Part shown: positions 1 through 10,200 of the stretch, in pieces
Position numbering within the stretch: position 1 is the stretch's first letter
Layout of the letters: each line of letters opens with the position of its first letter
Assembly: GCA_023231105.1 (NCBI GenBank)
Contig: JALNWB010000025.1
Span: forward strand, 1-31,890
Reading direction: 5' to 3'
DNA length: 31,890 nucleotides
Origin: Ignavibacteriaceae bacterium
GTDB lineage: Bacteria; Bacteroidota; Ignavibacteria; Ignavibacteriales; Ignavibacteriaceae
The notes under the pieces: generated by a model
Seen by the model: only the letters and a program-made list of their open reading frames with translations
Databases searched by the model: none
Told to the model about the DNA's origin: nothing
Translations under genes and position numbers: made by a program

Positions 1-1
1 T

Positions 2-850
2 GTCTTTATTGCCTGTGCCGGATCCAGGGATCCTGCTAAGGGAATACCTTATTGCTCAAAGATTTGCTGTATGTACACGGCCAAACATGCCATGCTGTAC
101 CAGCACAAGGTGCACGATGGTGAGTCGACTGTTTTTTATATGGACATCCGCGCAGGCGGTAAAAACTACGAAGAGTTCGTTCGCAGGGCTATCGAGGAGG
201 ATACCGTTAATTATGTGCGTGGCAGGGTTGCCCGGGTTTATGAAAAGAATGGTAAACTGATCGTCAAAGGCGTAGATACACTTCTTGGCGGTGAACAAGT
301 CGAGATTGAGGCAGATATGGTGGTCCTTGCAACGGCAGGTGTAGCCAGTTGCGGTTCAGAGCAGCTCGCGCAGAAATTGCATGTTTCTTATGATCCTTAC
401 CATTTCTTTGCCGAAGCACATCCAAAACTCAAGCCCGTTGAGACCAATACGGCAGGAATCTTTCTGGCCGGCGCCTGCCAGGCGCCCAAAGATATTCCGG
501 AGACTGTCGGAATGGCATCAGGCGCTGCGGTGAAGGTTGCAGCCCTCTTTTCCAACGATGAACTGGTCAGGGAGCCGGTTGTTGCAGTAGTAAACCGATT
601 GGCGCCTCCTCTTTACAGTACTTGTGTGGGGTGTTTTATGTGCGAAACGGCTTGTCCGTACAATGCCATAGAGCACGAAGAGATCAAAGGGCGTGATGGC
701 AGTCTGATCCGAACCATTGCCCGGGTTAACCAGGGACTGTGTCAGGGTTGTGGTACTTGTGTAGCATTCTGCCGCTCCAAATCCATCGATATCCAGGGGT
801 ACACCAATGAGCAGGTATACGCCGAAGTGATGTCATTGTTAAACGACTAA
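2..850 (+). CDS. hdrA: HdrA-like heterodisulfide reductase subunit A, 3' part
   Basis: C-terminal part of an HdrA-type flavin/iron-sulfur protein; the frame is open to the left edge, so the 5' end lies outside the window. The first visible residues carry the HdrA signature CAGSRDPAKGIPYCSKICC followed by MYTAKHA, a Cys-rich loop next to the FAD domain. Near the C-terminus are two ferredoxin-type clusters, CVGCFMCETACPYNAI and CQGCGTCVAFCRSKSI. The known role of HdrA is to hold the bifurcating FAD and route electrons between HdrBC, ferredoxin and an electron-input module. It is followed after 10 bp by an flxD-like gene and then flxC, flxB and flxA, so the input here is probably NAD(P)H through FlxA. 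No hdrB or hdrC is visible; they could lie upstream. Confidence 0.93.
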   Translation, partial: VFIACAGSRDPAKGIPYCSKICCMYTAKHAMLYQHKVHDGESTVFYMDIRAGGKNYEEFVRRAIEEDTVNYVRGRVARVYEKNGKLIVKGVDTLLGGEQVEIEADMVVLATAGVASCGSEQLAQKLHVSYDPYHFFAEAHPKLKPVETNTAGIFLAGACQAPKDIPETVGMASGAAVKVAALFSNDELVREPVVAVVNRLAPPLYSTCVGCFMCETACPYNAIEHEEIKGRDGSLIRTIARVNQGLCQGCGTCVAFCRSKSIDIQGYTNEQVYAEVMSLLND

Positions 851-860
851 CTAACAGATA

Positions 861-1325
861 ATGAGTAGTAATACTGATTTTGAACCCAAAATAATTGCAT
901 TTGTATGCAACTGGTGTACCTATGCCGGAGCTGATTTGACCGGCACAAGCAGACTAAAATATGCCACTAACGTGAAGATTGTTCGCTTTCCGTGTACCGG
1001 GCGCATAGATTTCCTTTTGTTGCTAAAGTCTTTTGCGCAGGGTGCCGATGGAGTGATTGTTTCGGGCTGTCATCCAAACGATTGCCATTATACCAGTGGA
1101 AATTTCCATGCACGGCGTCGTTGGATCGCTTTCCGTTCGATCCTTGATCTGATGGGTGTTGACATTCGCCGTATACAATACTCCTGGGTTTCTGCAGCTG
1201 AAGGTTCCAAATGGGCAGATCTTGTCAACAACACGGTTGCAGATATCCGTGCACTTGGGCCTTATGCCGAATATCAAAAGGTTGCCGATTATTTAGAGAA
1301 GGAGGGATACAATGAAGAAGCTTAG
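861..1325 (+). CDS. flxD: FlxD/MvhD-like iron-sulfur subunit
   Basis: A 154-residue protein of the MvhD family (hydrogenase iron-sulfur subunit), a [2Fe-2S] protein that carries electrons between the input module and HdrA. Family hallmarks are visible: an N-terminal FVCNWCTYAGAD, then RFPCTGRID and VSGCHPNDCHYTSGN, giving the conserved Cys set. Length is close to the usual 140-160 residues. It starts 10 bp after hdrA stops and overlaps the next gene by 14 bp, so the cluster looks like one operon. No hydrogenase large or small subunit accompanies it, which favours the Flx (NADH-linked) over the Mvh (H2-linked) assignment. Confidence 0.9.
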   Translation: MSSNTDFEPKIIAFVCNWCTYAGADLTGTSRLKYATNVKIVRFPCTGRIDFLLLLKSFAQGADGVIVSGCHPNDCHYTSGNFHARRRWIAFRSILDLMGVDIRRIQYSWVSAAEGSKWADLVNNTVADIRALGPYAEYQKVADYLEKEGYNEEA

Positions 1326-2112
1326 AGACAGAGCCGCCGAGTTGCTTTCACAAGGAGTCGTTTCGCTGGTGATTGGATATGAGGAAGGTACCAAAAGACC
1401 CCGGCCACTCTTTTGCAGAAACAGTGAAAGTACTGAAAAACTGATCTTTGATAGCCGTTGTTTCCACAATCTGGCGGTCTATATTACCAAGAAGGAGCTG
1501 GTTGGGAAAGAGCACTTCGCGGTAACTGCTCCAATCTCAACCCTGCGAAGTATCATGCAGTTGTATGTGGAAAACCAGCTGAGCGAGGAGAAACTCCTCG
1601 TCATTACTGTTGATTTGAGCGGAGAATTGCGTGAATTTACCACTTTCGACGAGATAGCCGCTTATGTGGCTCAATTTGAGCTGAAACGCGGAGAGAGGGA
1701 GCAGGAGATACTTACCAAAATTGAAGGAATGAGCCGCGAGGAACGATGGAAGTTCTGGATGGAAGAGATGTCACACTGCTTCAAATGTTATGCCTGTCGT
1801 TCGGCTTGCCCGCTTTGCTATTGCTCCAAGTGCGTTGTTGAAGTGAACCGTCCGCAGTGGATCAATCCATGGCCGGCACCGCTTGCCAATATGGAATGGC
1901 ACATCAACAGGGCCATGCACATGGTTGGACGTTGTACTGCTTGCGGAGCGTGTGGGGATGCTTGTCCGGTCGGTATTCCTATTGATTTGATTACCAGAAA
2001 GATGATGGAAGATTTGGCGCCGGAATTTGGTTACGTTCCCGGTCAGCCGGCCAAACAAGGCAATGCTCTTTCGAGTTGGAAACTGGATGACAGGGAGCAA
2101 TTTATACGATAA
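1312..2112 (+). CDS. flxC: FlxC-like 4Fe-4S dicluster protein
   Basis: A 266-residue iron-sulfur protein. The N-terminal ~150 residues resemble the non-cluster part of F420-hydrogenase-beta-like proteins. The C-terminal part has an unusual Cys-rich stretch, HCFKCYACRSACPLCYCSKC, and a classical ferredoxin motif, CTACGACGDACPVGIPI. It matches FlxC by order (flxD-flxC-flxB-flxA) and composition. Start chosen at the ATG preceded by a clear Shine-Dalgarno sequence (AAGGAGGG), which lies inside the 3' end of flxD (14-bp overlap). Its likely role is passing electrons between FlxB/FlxA and FlxD/HdrA. The exact subunit letter rests on gene order. Confidence 0.8.
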   Translation: MKKLRDRAAELLSQGVVSLVIGYEEGTKRPRPLFCRNSESTEKLIFDSRCFHNLAVYITKKELVGKEHFAVTAPISTLRSIMQLYVENQLSEEKLLVITVDLSGELREFTTFDEIAAYVAQFELKRGEREQEILTKIEGMSREERWKFWMEEMSHCFKCYACRSACPLCYCSKCVVEVNRPQWINPWPAPLANMEWHINRAMHMVGRCTACGACGDACPVGIPIDLITRKMMEDLAPEFGYVPGQPAKQGNALSSWKLDDREQFIR

Positions 2113-2117
2113 GGACT

Positions 2118-3128
2118 ATGGAAACAAAATATATTGGTAAAGACGGAATAGAAAAATGGTTTAATGCCATTGTTGCCAGTGGTAAAAGGGTCTTTGCGCC
2201 TGTAAATGCCCGCGGACAGGTAGATTTTAAGCCGGTGAAAAAACTGAGCGAGGTCGCCGGCGATTATATCCAGACTACCCAGTCAATTAAAGCTTCCGTT
2301 TATCCAAAAGCAGAGGTACTATTTTCCTATGAAAAGGTGAATGGTAAAGTAAACCTGACGGATTTTGATCCGGAAAGTGTCCCTGAAACAGTACTCTGGA
2401 AGGTTCATCCCTGCGATGCGGCTGGCTTTAAGCCTCTTTCTGCCATTTTCAACTGGGATACGGCAGACAAACTGCACAATGCCCATCTGATCAAAACTTC
2501 AGTGATATCTTTCAGTTGTGCTGCAGCTGATGAGAGCTGCTTCTGCACCAGCGTAAACGGGAGTCCGGGTAATACTTCAGGCAGTGATATTCAACTGACC
2601 ATGCTTCCGGATGGAGGAGCTATTGCAGAGATTTTATCTCCAAAAGGAGAAGCCCTGGTTGCACTTTTGCCCAGTGTTTTTGAAGCAGACAAAGGAGAGA
2701 AAAAGGAAAAGTACCTCGTTGATCTGCCAGCCAGGTTTAACCTGGAAGAGGTTAATGCTAAATTGAACAAGGCATTTGACAGTACAGTCTGGAAAGAGCA
2801 GTCTGAGCGTTGCCTGGGTTGCGGCGCCTGTGCTTTTGTCTGTCCAACCTGTGCCTGTTTCGATATTCAGGAAGATGCCCATGGCTCAAAAGGAAGGCGT
2901 ATCCGTTGTTGGGATGCCTGTGGATTTGCCATGTTTACCTTGCACACTTCAGGTCACAATCCACGTGAGCATCAGAGTCAGCGTTGGCGTCAGCGAATTC
3001 TTCACAAATTCTCCTATATGCCCGAACGACTCAGTGTGGTAGGTTGCACCGGATGCGGCCGTTGTTCGCGAGCCTGCCCGGTGGATATGAATATTTTAGA
3101 ACACATCACCTCAATTGCGAAACAATGA
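2118..3128 (+). CDS. flxB: FlxB-like / sulfhydrogenase beta-like iron-sulfur protein
   Basis: A 336-residue protein resembling the sulfhydrogenase beta subunit (HydB/AsrA type) and FlxB. The N-terminal ~220 residues include an extra Cys cluster, SCAAADESCFCTS, and the C-terminus has two [4Fe-4S] motifs, ERCLGCGACAFVCPTCACFD and VGCTGCGRCSRACPVDMNI. In sulfhydrogenases and Flx complexes this subunit pairs with the NAD-binding subunit, here flxA, which overlaps it by the coupled stop/start ATGA. It starts 5 bp after flxC behind an AAGGA Shine-Dalgarno sequence. Confidence 0.85.
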   Translation: METKYIGKDGIEKWFNAIVASGKRVFAPVNARGQVDFKPVKKLSEVAGDYIQTTQSIKASVYPKAEVLFSYEKVNGKVNLTDFDPESVPETVLWKVHPCDAAGFKPLSAIFNWDTADKLHNAHLIKTSVISFSCAAADESCFCTSVNGSPGNTSGSDIQLTMLPDGGAIAEILSPKGEALVALLPSVFEADKGEKKEKYLVDLPARFNLEEVNAKLNKAFDSTVWKEQSERCLGCGACAFVCPTCACFDIQEDAHGSKGRRIRCWDACGFAMFTLHTSGHNPREHQSQRWRQRILHKFSYMPERLSVVGCTGCGRCSRACPVDMNILEHITSIAKQ

Positions 3129-3967
3129 GCGAGCAAAATACATACCTTCCTTACCTGATGACCATCGAAAAGGTGATCAAAGAGGCGCCAGGCGTAAAAA
3201 CGTACAGATTAAAATTTCAGGATGAGGCAGAGGCCGAAGCCTTTGAGTTTAAAGCCGGACAATTTGGCGAGTACTCAGCTTTTGGTGAGGGCGAATCCAC
3301 CTTCTGCATTGCCTCTTCGCCGACTAGAAAGGGCTATATTGAATGTACTTTCCGGGATAGCGGCAGGGTAACTTCAGGATTGGCTTCACTCGAAGAGGGG
3401 AGTACCATGGGTTTCCGTGGCCCTTATGGCAATGTTTTCCCGATGGAGGAGTGGAAAGGGAAGAACCTTCTCTTCATTGCGGGTGGTATTGCACTGCCTC
3501 CGATGCGTTGCGTGATCTGGAATGCACTTGATTTGCGCGAAAATTTCAAGGATATCACCATCGTTTACGGCGCTAAAACGGTCAATGATCTGGTTTACAA
3601 ATCAGAACTGAAAGAATGGTCAGATCGTCCGGATGTAAAGATGGTCACTACCGTGGATCCGGGTGGCGAGAATGCTGACTGGAAGGGAGAGATTGGCTTT
3701 GTCCCAACGATAGTGGAAAAGGTGGCTCCATCAGCTGAAAATACCATAGCCATTGTATGCGGACCCCCGATCATGATCAAATTTACCTTCCCCGTACTCG
3801 AAAAGTTGGGATTCAAAGATGACCAGATCTATACCACGCTTGAAAACCGAATGAAATGCGGTGTTGGCAAATGCGGCCGCTGCAATGTAGGAAAATTGTA
3901 CATCTGCAAGGATGGCCCGGTTTTTAGCAAGGAGGAGTTGAATTTGATTCCGGCGGAGGAGTATTAA
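3125..3967 (+). CDS. flxA: FlxA-like NAD(P)H/FAD oxidoreductase subunit
   Basis: A ferredoxin-NADP reductase-like protein of the HydG/AsrB/FlxA type. An open frame extends further upstream, but the start MSEQNTYLPYL at 3125 is chosen because it overlaps the flxB stop as ATGA and begins the conserved domain; this gives 280 residues. Visible are the FAD-binding region (FKAGQFGEYSAF, FCIASSP), the NAD-binding glycine-rich stretch (FIAGGIALPPMR), a CGPPIMI motif, and a C-terminal [2Fe-2S] site, MKCGVGKCGRCNVG...YICKDGPVF. It is probably the NAD(P)H input or output of the bifurcating complex. It is the last gene of the operon and is followed by a REP hairpin pair. Confidence 0.88.
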   Translation: MSEQNTYLPYLMTIEKVIKEAPGVKTYRLKFQDEAEAEAFEFKAGQFGEYSAFGEGESTFCIASSPTRKGYIECTFRDSGRVTSGLASLEEGSTMGFRGPYGNVFPMEEWKGKNLLFIAGGIALPPMRCVIWNALDLRENFKDITIVYGAKTVNDLVYKSELKEWSDRPDVKMVTTVDPGGENADWKGEIGFVPTIVEKVAPSAENTIAIVCGPPIMIKFTFPVLEKLGFKDDQIYTTLENRMKCGVGKCGRCNVGKLYICKDGPVFSKEELNLIPAEEY

Positions 3968-3977
3968 TCATATATTT

Positions 3978-4054
3978 AACGCCGTCAGGAGCTTCGCACG
4001 CTGACGGGTTTTGTTTGCGGCGTAACCTTTCAGCGTCGAAGACCTGAAAGCGTT
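3978..4054. repeat. BIME: pair of inverted REP hairpins (copy A)
   Basis: Two palindromes in inverted order follow flxA. The first has arms CCGTCAG (3982-3988) and CTGACGG (4001-4007), extended by AAC/GTT. The second has arms CTTTCAG (4027-4033) and CTGAAAG (4044-4050), extended in the same way. The reverse complement of the second aligns with the first around a shared CTTCG core, the pattern of a bacterial interspersed mosaic element. Copies C and D are nearly identical and copy B lies inside the RAYT gene. It may also end flx transcripts. Confidence 0.85.
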
Positions 4055-4286
4055 TAGTTGAAAACGATACGCATCATTTTGGAATTTCATGTGGTAGAAA
4101 ATCTAATTTCTTGCTTAGAAAAAAATCCCAGGCAAGAAAAAAATAACCTGATCTTTTTCGAATTTAACGCTGATAAGCGTCTCTTTAATGCGGGTGGTGG
4201 GTGTAAGAATAACACTCGCATTTTTAATCGTTGAAGCTGTTTCTTCGTCTGCTGTTGCCTGTATGCGCTTCTCCCAGATTCTAGAG
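4055..4286. other. Intergenic stretch between BIME A and the trailer end of the CRISPR array
   Basis: I see no convincing gene here. It is A/T-rich in the first half. There is a short palindrome ACGCT-GATA-AGCGT at 4167-4180 with no good T-run on either side, so it is not called a terminator. Because the array is transcribed leftward, this is the downstream trailer region. No further repeat copies are visible left of 4287. Confidence 0.5.
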
Positions 4287-7200
4287 ATCATAATTCCAAT
4301 ATGGTTCGATTGGGAGCTACTTCAAAAACGTTGGGATCAAGTTGATACCGTTGTTTCAATTCCAATATGGTTCGATTGGGAGTGGTTGTAAACAGTTGGT
4401 ATATAGAATCAAATGTGTTTCAATTCCAATATGGTTCGATTGGGAGGGTGTTGATGAGAATGGTTTTGTAATTTTTAAATTTGTTTCAATTCCAATATGG
4501 TTCGATTGGGAGCTATTTCCTATAGCGGTATGATTTCCAACAGCATCAACGTTTCAATTCCAATATGGTTCGATTGGGAGCCCAGATGATCCATAAGATC
4601 CTCCAATGTATAATTTGTTTCAATTCCAATATGGTTCGATTGGGAGGTAATATCAGATCATCCTGCCGGAGTTACATCATTGTTTCAATTCCAATATGGT
4701 TCGATTGGGAGTAGTAATCCGTCCAGCTTTGAATGAGGCGTTGTTTGTTTCAATTCCAATATGGTTCGATTGGGAGCCTACTTAACGGAGACGGCACGAA
4801 GACCGGAATTGTGTTTCAATTCCAATATGGTTCGATTGGGAGCTAAAAATATCGCTCCGGTTGTTCTGACTGCCAAAGTTTCAATTCCAATATGGTTCGA
4901 TTGGGAGAGTGCTGTACACGCTGCTGAAAATGACCCTGAAAAGTTTCAATTCCAATATGGTTCGATTGGGAGGAAGATTTAAAATGTGAAACCCTCCAAA
5001 CCTTGGACGTTTCAATTCCAATATGGTTCGATTGGGAGCTCAGGGAAATGTCTCCAGCTTCAAATTTCATTTAAGTTTCAATTCCAATATGGTTCGATTG
5101 GGAGCAAGACCCTCAGGAAACTGCCTTTCTTTTTTGCTGTTTCAATTCCAATATGGTTCGATTGGGAGGGAGTTCAGAAAATCGATCCTTGCCGCCTATA
5201 GGATGAGTTTCAATTCCAATATGGTTCGATTGGGAGTCAGCCACGCTGGATCCTGCGCCATCCCTGCCCAGTTTCAATTCCAATATGGTTCGATTGGGAG
5301 TCAACTCAAAATCTTTCAATGAATTTCAAATAGCACGTTTCAATTCCAATATGGTTCGATTGGGAGCCAGTAACCGGAGAAGAGGAATGGGTACTGACCA
5401 GTTTCAATTCCAATATGGTTCGATTGGGAGCGGTAGATTACGCAGGATCATACGTTATTCAGGAGTTTCAATTCCAATATGGTTCGATTGGGAGTTTTGA
5501 AATGGTTGTGATTAATGGAGAAAAGCGAGTTTCAATTCCAATATGGTTCGATTGGGAGACTACTCTGTTTTGGACAACGGACTCATTAAACCGGTTTCAA
5601 TTCCAATATGGTTCGATTGGGAGAGTGTCACTTCCATTTGTGCCCCCAGTCCAAAGAGTTTCAATTCCAATATGGTTCGATTGGGAGGAACTCTCTCGGA
5701 TTATATTTAAGCCAGTTCCAAGGTTTCAATTCCAATATGGTTCGATTGGGAGCCTGAGTGGTGGCTATTCCCATATCAGCGATCAGTTTCAATTCCAATA
5801 TGGTTCGATTGGGAGCGTTCAGGGGGCAAACAATGCTAGCACTTATTTGCTGTTTCAATTCCAATATGGTTCGATTGGGAGGAGACGGCGACAAAGACCG
5901 GCCTAATGGCAAAGGTTGTTTCAATTCCAATATGGTTCGATTGGGAGACCTTCTCCCCAATTGGCCTCCATGCCCCTTTTCTGTTTCAATTCCAATATGG
6001 TTCGATTGGGAGAAGAATATGATGCGTTTATCAATACAGCATCAAATGTTTCAATTCCAATATGGTTCGATTGGGAGGGACAATTGTTCGGGGCCGTAGC
6101 TTCACAGGGGTTACGTTTCAATTCCAATATGGTTCGATTGGGAGTAGATGCTCTGCCGTCCTAAACTGGACGATAACGAGTTTCAATTCCAATATGGTTC
6201 GATTGGGAGACAGGAGCGGTGTCTTTGCCTACTTATTCATTTTTTGTTTCAATTCCAATATGGTTCGATTGGGAGTTATTTTATTAAAAACATTTGTAGC
6301 CTTATTAACATCGTTTCAATTCCAATATGGTTCGATTGGGAGCGATTCATTTGATCAGGATCAAATATGCCGGTCACGGTTTCAATTCCAATATGGTTCG
6401 ATTGGGAGCGGGATATTAGTAAAGATAGGGTTTATGATACTACGTTTCAATTCCAATATGGTTCGATTGGGAGTGAGATGATAGTGTGTGCGCTATCTGC
6501 GGGAAGAAAAGTTTCAATTCCAATATGGTTCGATTGGGAGCCGAACCCGAATGCACTATCTGCCATAACACCGGCGTTTCAATTCCAATATGGTTCGATT
6601 GGGAGCAGAGTAGGATTCCATTAGTCTTTCAACTTCATTCACGTTTCAATTCCAATATGGTTCGATTGGGAGGCTCCTGTCCTTTTTTCATCGTTTCGCC
6701 TTTTTAGGTTTCAATTCCAATATGGTTCGATTGGGAGCAGGTATGAATACGAACAACTTTTGATGCTTTATGCTGTTTCAATTCCAATATGGTTCGATTG
6801 GGAGATTAATTCCAATTCTATTTGGTTGGTCGGCTTCGTTGTTTCAATTCCAATATGGTTCGATTGGGAGTTCGATAAAGTCCGATATAACTAATAGGCA
6901 AAGATTGTTTCAATTCCAATATGGTTCGATTGGGAGTATTTGGTAAATATGCATGTTTAAATTTTAATTAAGTTTCAATTCCAATATGGTTCGATTGGGA
7001 GATGTAAGGTGTTGGAAATACCGCAAAATTTTGCATGTTTCAATTCCAATATGGTTCGATTGGGAGCCGTCGAAGCATCGGGCAACGCTACCGTCAGAGC
7101 AGTTTCAATTCCAATATGGTTCGATTGGGAGACAACATCTTTATCCGGTGACGGGGGGTTTCTATGTTTCAATTCCAATATGGTTCGATTGGGAGTAAGA

Positions 7201-10200
7201 AGCAATATGGGTTTAGATACATGGATGCCGTTTCAATTCCAATATGGTTCGATTGGGAGGGCAACAGCATGGACCAAACTTTATGGATTTCCGGTTTCAA
7301 TTCCAATATGGTTCGATTGGGAGGTTAAGTCAACAAGGTAAACACAAAGGAAAGTATGGTTTCAATTCCAATATGGTTCGATTGGGAGACAAAGGCTAAA
7401 ATGATGAGGGCGTAAATTTCGATGTTTCAATTCCAATATGGTTCGATTGGGAGAGAAAGAAGACAATAGAAATAGGTTGCAATATTGAGTTTCAATTCCA
7501 ATATGGTTCGATTGGGAGTCATACGCCGTCAAGGATGCAGCCGAACAGATCGGTTTCAATTCCAATATGGTTCGATTGGGAGACCTTTTGCCAATTTGAT
7601 TTCACCTGAATCAATATGTTTCAATTCCAATATGGTTCGATTGGGAGTTGGAGAGCTGAATATTTTCTTCAATGAATATTTGTTTCAATTCCAATATGGT
7701 TCGATTGGGAGAGCAAATGATTTGTACATATAACCCTTAATTTCTTGTTTCAATTCCAATATGGTTCGATTGGGAGGAAAGGTTCAGGAAATAACAACCG
7801 AAAGAAAACACGGTTTCAATTCCAATATGGTTCGATTGGGAGACAGCACAAAAAAACAACAGATTGCCGACAAACTCGTTTCAATTCCAATATGGTTCGA
7901 TTGGGAGCCCAGATAAGTTTGACCGGGGTGGTTCAGAACTATTTGTTTCAATTCCAATATGGTTCGATTGGGAGGATCGGCGACAGAGACTTACGAAAAT
8001 GCAATTCGCGTTTCAATTCCAATATGGTTCGATTGGGAGACTGTGGCGTAAGTACATACGGTAAGGGTCGTTTGTTTCAATTCCAATATGGTTCGATTGG
8101 GAGTGATCTGGATTTCATTGACACCCTTTTCGCTCCTTTGTTTCAATTCCAATATGGTTCGATTGGGAGGACAAATGAAAACAACCTGCGAACAACAACA
8201 ATCCGTTTCAATTCCAATATGGTTCGATTGGGAGAGCCTTTTACAGAGGTTTTAAATATTCAGAAACCTTGTTTCAATTCCAATATGGTTCGATTGGGAG
8301 GAGGCGATGGGTACTTTTGGTTTGATGAACAATTTGTTTCAATTCCAATATGGTTCGATTGGGAGAAAAACATTAAGATTTCCACCCATTCCCCATAATG
8401 TGTTTCAATTCCAATATGGTTCGATTGGGAGAGTCTATACGTCAGTTATTATGGATAGTTATGGTGTTTCAATTCCAATATGGTTCGATTGGGAGCCATA
8501 GACGCATTTTTTAAAACGGGTTCAATAATGTTTCAATTCCAATATGGTTCGATTGGGAGTTTGTTGGTATTGATTCTTATGACGGTAGTCCTATTGTTTC
8601 AATTCCAATATGGTTCGATTGGGAGGAACTAAATGAGATTGAAAACGAGATGTACAAATTGTTTCAATTCCAATATGGTTCGATTGGGAGGTGCTGGCGG
8701 CGGCGGCGGCTGAAACTCCTGCATGTTTCAATTCCAATATGGTTCGATTGGGAGACGACAGAATCAATCATAATTATGTTAATTATTATGTTTCAATTCC
8801 AATATGGTTCGATTGGGAGTGACAATGTGCCGGTTACCTGGGAGAATGTGAACAGTTTCAATTCCAATATGGTTCGATTGGGAGCTTTTGCCTGGGCCTT
8901 CTTGGCCGTTCCTTCCTCGGTTTCAATTCCAATATGGTTCGATTGGGAGGGCAATGGACGTTCACCGGCTTAAGCGCTTTCTTTGTTTCAATTCCAATAT
9001 GGTTCGATTGGGAGAGTTCAAGATTGCAAAGTTCAAACTGTTCAGACAATGTTTCAATTCCAATATGGTTCGATTGGGAGATACAAATACAACTGGTGTA
9101 TTCAGTCTTACGGCGTTTCAATTCCAATATGGTTCGATTGGGAGAAGGTGCATTTGTGGCAATATACGGTACCTCAGATGTTTCAATTCCAATATGGTTC
9201 GATTGGGAGCGTAGTTAAATTGATTTTCCATAGCCTTATTTTTTTGTTTCAATTCCAATATGGTTCGATTGGGAGTTCATGCGGCTCAGCAAAAAGAGAT
9301 GTTCTTTTTTGTTTCAATTCCAATATGGTTCGATTGGGAGAACTCTGTAACTCTCTTTAAATAAATACATTACAAGTTTCAATTCCAATATGGTTCGATT
9401 GGGAGTGTCTCTCCTGAAGCAGCTGCAGAAGATGCAGTGTGTTTCAATTCCAATATGGTTCGATTGGGAGCTGACAGAAGCCAGCGCATAATCTTACGGC
9501 CATGGTTTCAATTCCAATATGGTTCGATTGGGAGAAACCGGCTAAAATTGATCTGGACAGAACAACGGTGTTTCAATTCCAATATGGTTCGATTGGGAGC
9601 ACTTCCACTCGCAAGCGCATAACTCCCCTTCGCCGTTTCAATTCCAATATGGTTCGATTGGGAGTCAAATACCCCTTTCACCGACACTATTTTGGTAAAT
9701 TAGTTTCAATTCCAATATGGTTCGATTGGGAGCCACGTTCATAGTGTCTGAACGGACTATGGTCAGGTGTTTCAATTCCAATATGGTTCGATTGGGAGTA
9801 GGCAGGGATCAGGCCGTCGGTCGCTGAGTTTTAAGTTTCAATTCCAATATGGTTCGATTGGGAGTACAGCCGAAATTATGTCCTGCCGGTGTTGTTACGG
9901 TTTCAATTCCAATATGGTTCGATTGGGAGTCAGATTTAAAAGTCTCTTCTATTATCGCTGTTTTGTTTCAATTCCAATATGGTTCGATTGGGAGACATTT
10001 GTAAATCTGTTTCGTTTCTGTTATCATTTGTTTCAATTCCAATATGGTTCGATTGGGAGCGAAACATGCACCCAGTGCGGGAAACCGCTCAATGAAGTTT
10101 CAATTCCAATATGGTTCGATTGGGAGAAACCCACATGACCGGTTATGATATGGTTGAATATGTTTCAATTCCAATATGGTTCGATTGGGAGCGTAAATTC

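Noticed and set aside
2984..3124. Upstream extension of flxA to a 327-residue protein
   Set aside because: The added residues overlap the conserved C-terminal ferredoxin domain of flxB in another frame and lack family similarity; the ATGA-coupled start at 3125 is better.
4167..4180. Palindrome ACGCTGATAAGCGT as an array terminator
   Set aside because: Stem of only 5 bp with no T-run on the minus strand, so not supported as an intrinsic terminator.
4777..5917. Spacers 4777-4812 and 5882-5917 share GAGACGGC and AAGACCGG with a small gap
   Set aside because: The similarity covers only about 20 nt with an indel and a mismatch and ends abruptly; it is too weak to claim a common target.
6805..6840. 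A spacer that contains AATTCCAAT and TTGGTTGG, resembling the repeat
   Set aside because: Only a 9-bp exact match with poor alignment beyond it, and it is flanked by two normal repeats at normal spacing, so it is an ordinary spacer.
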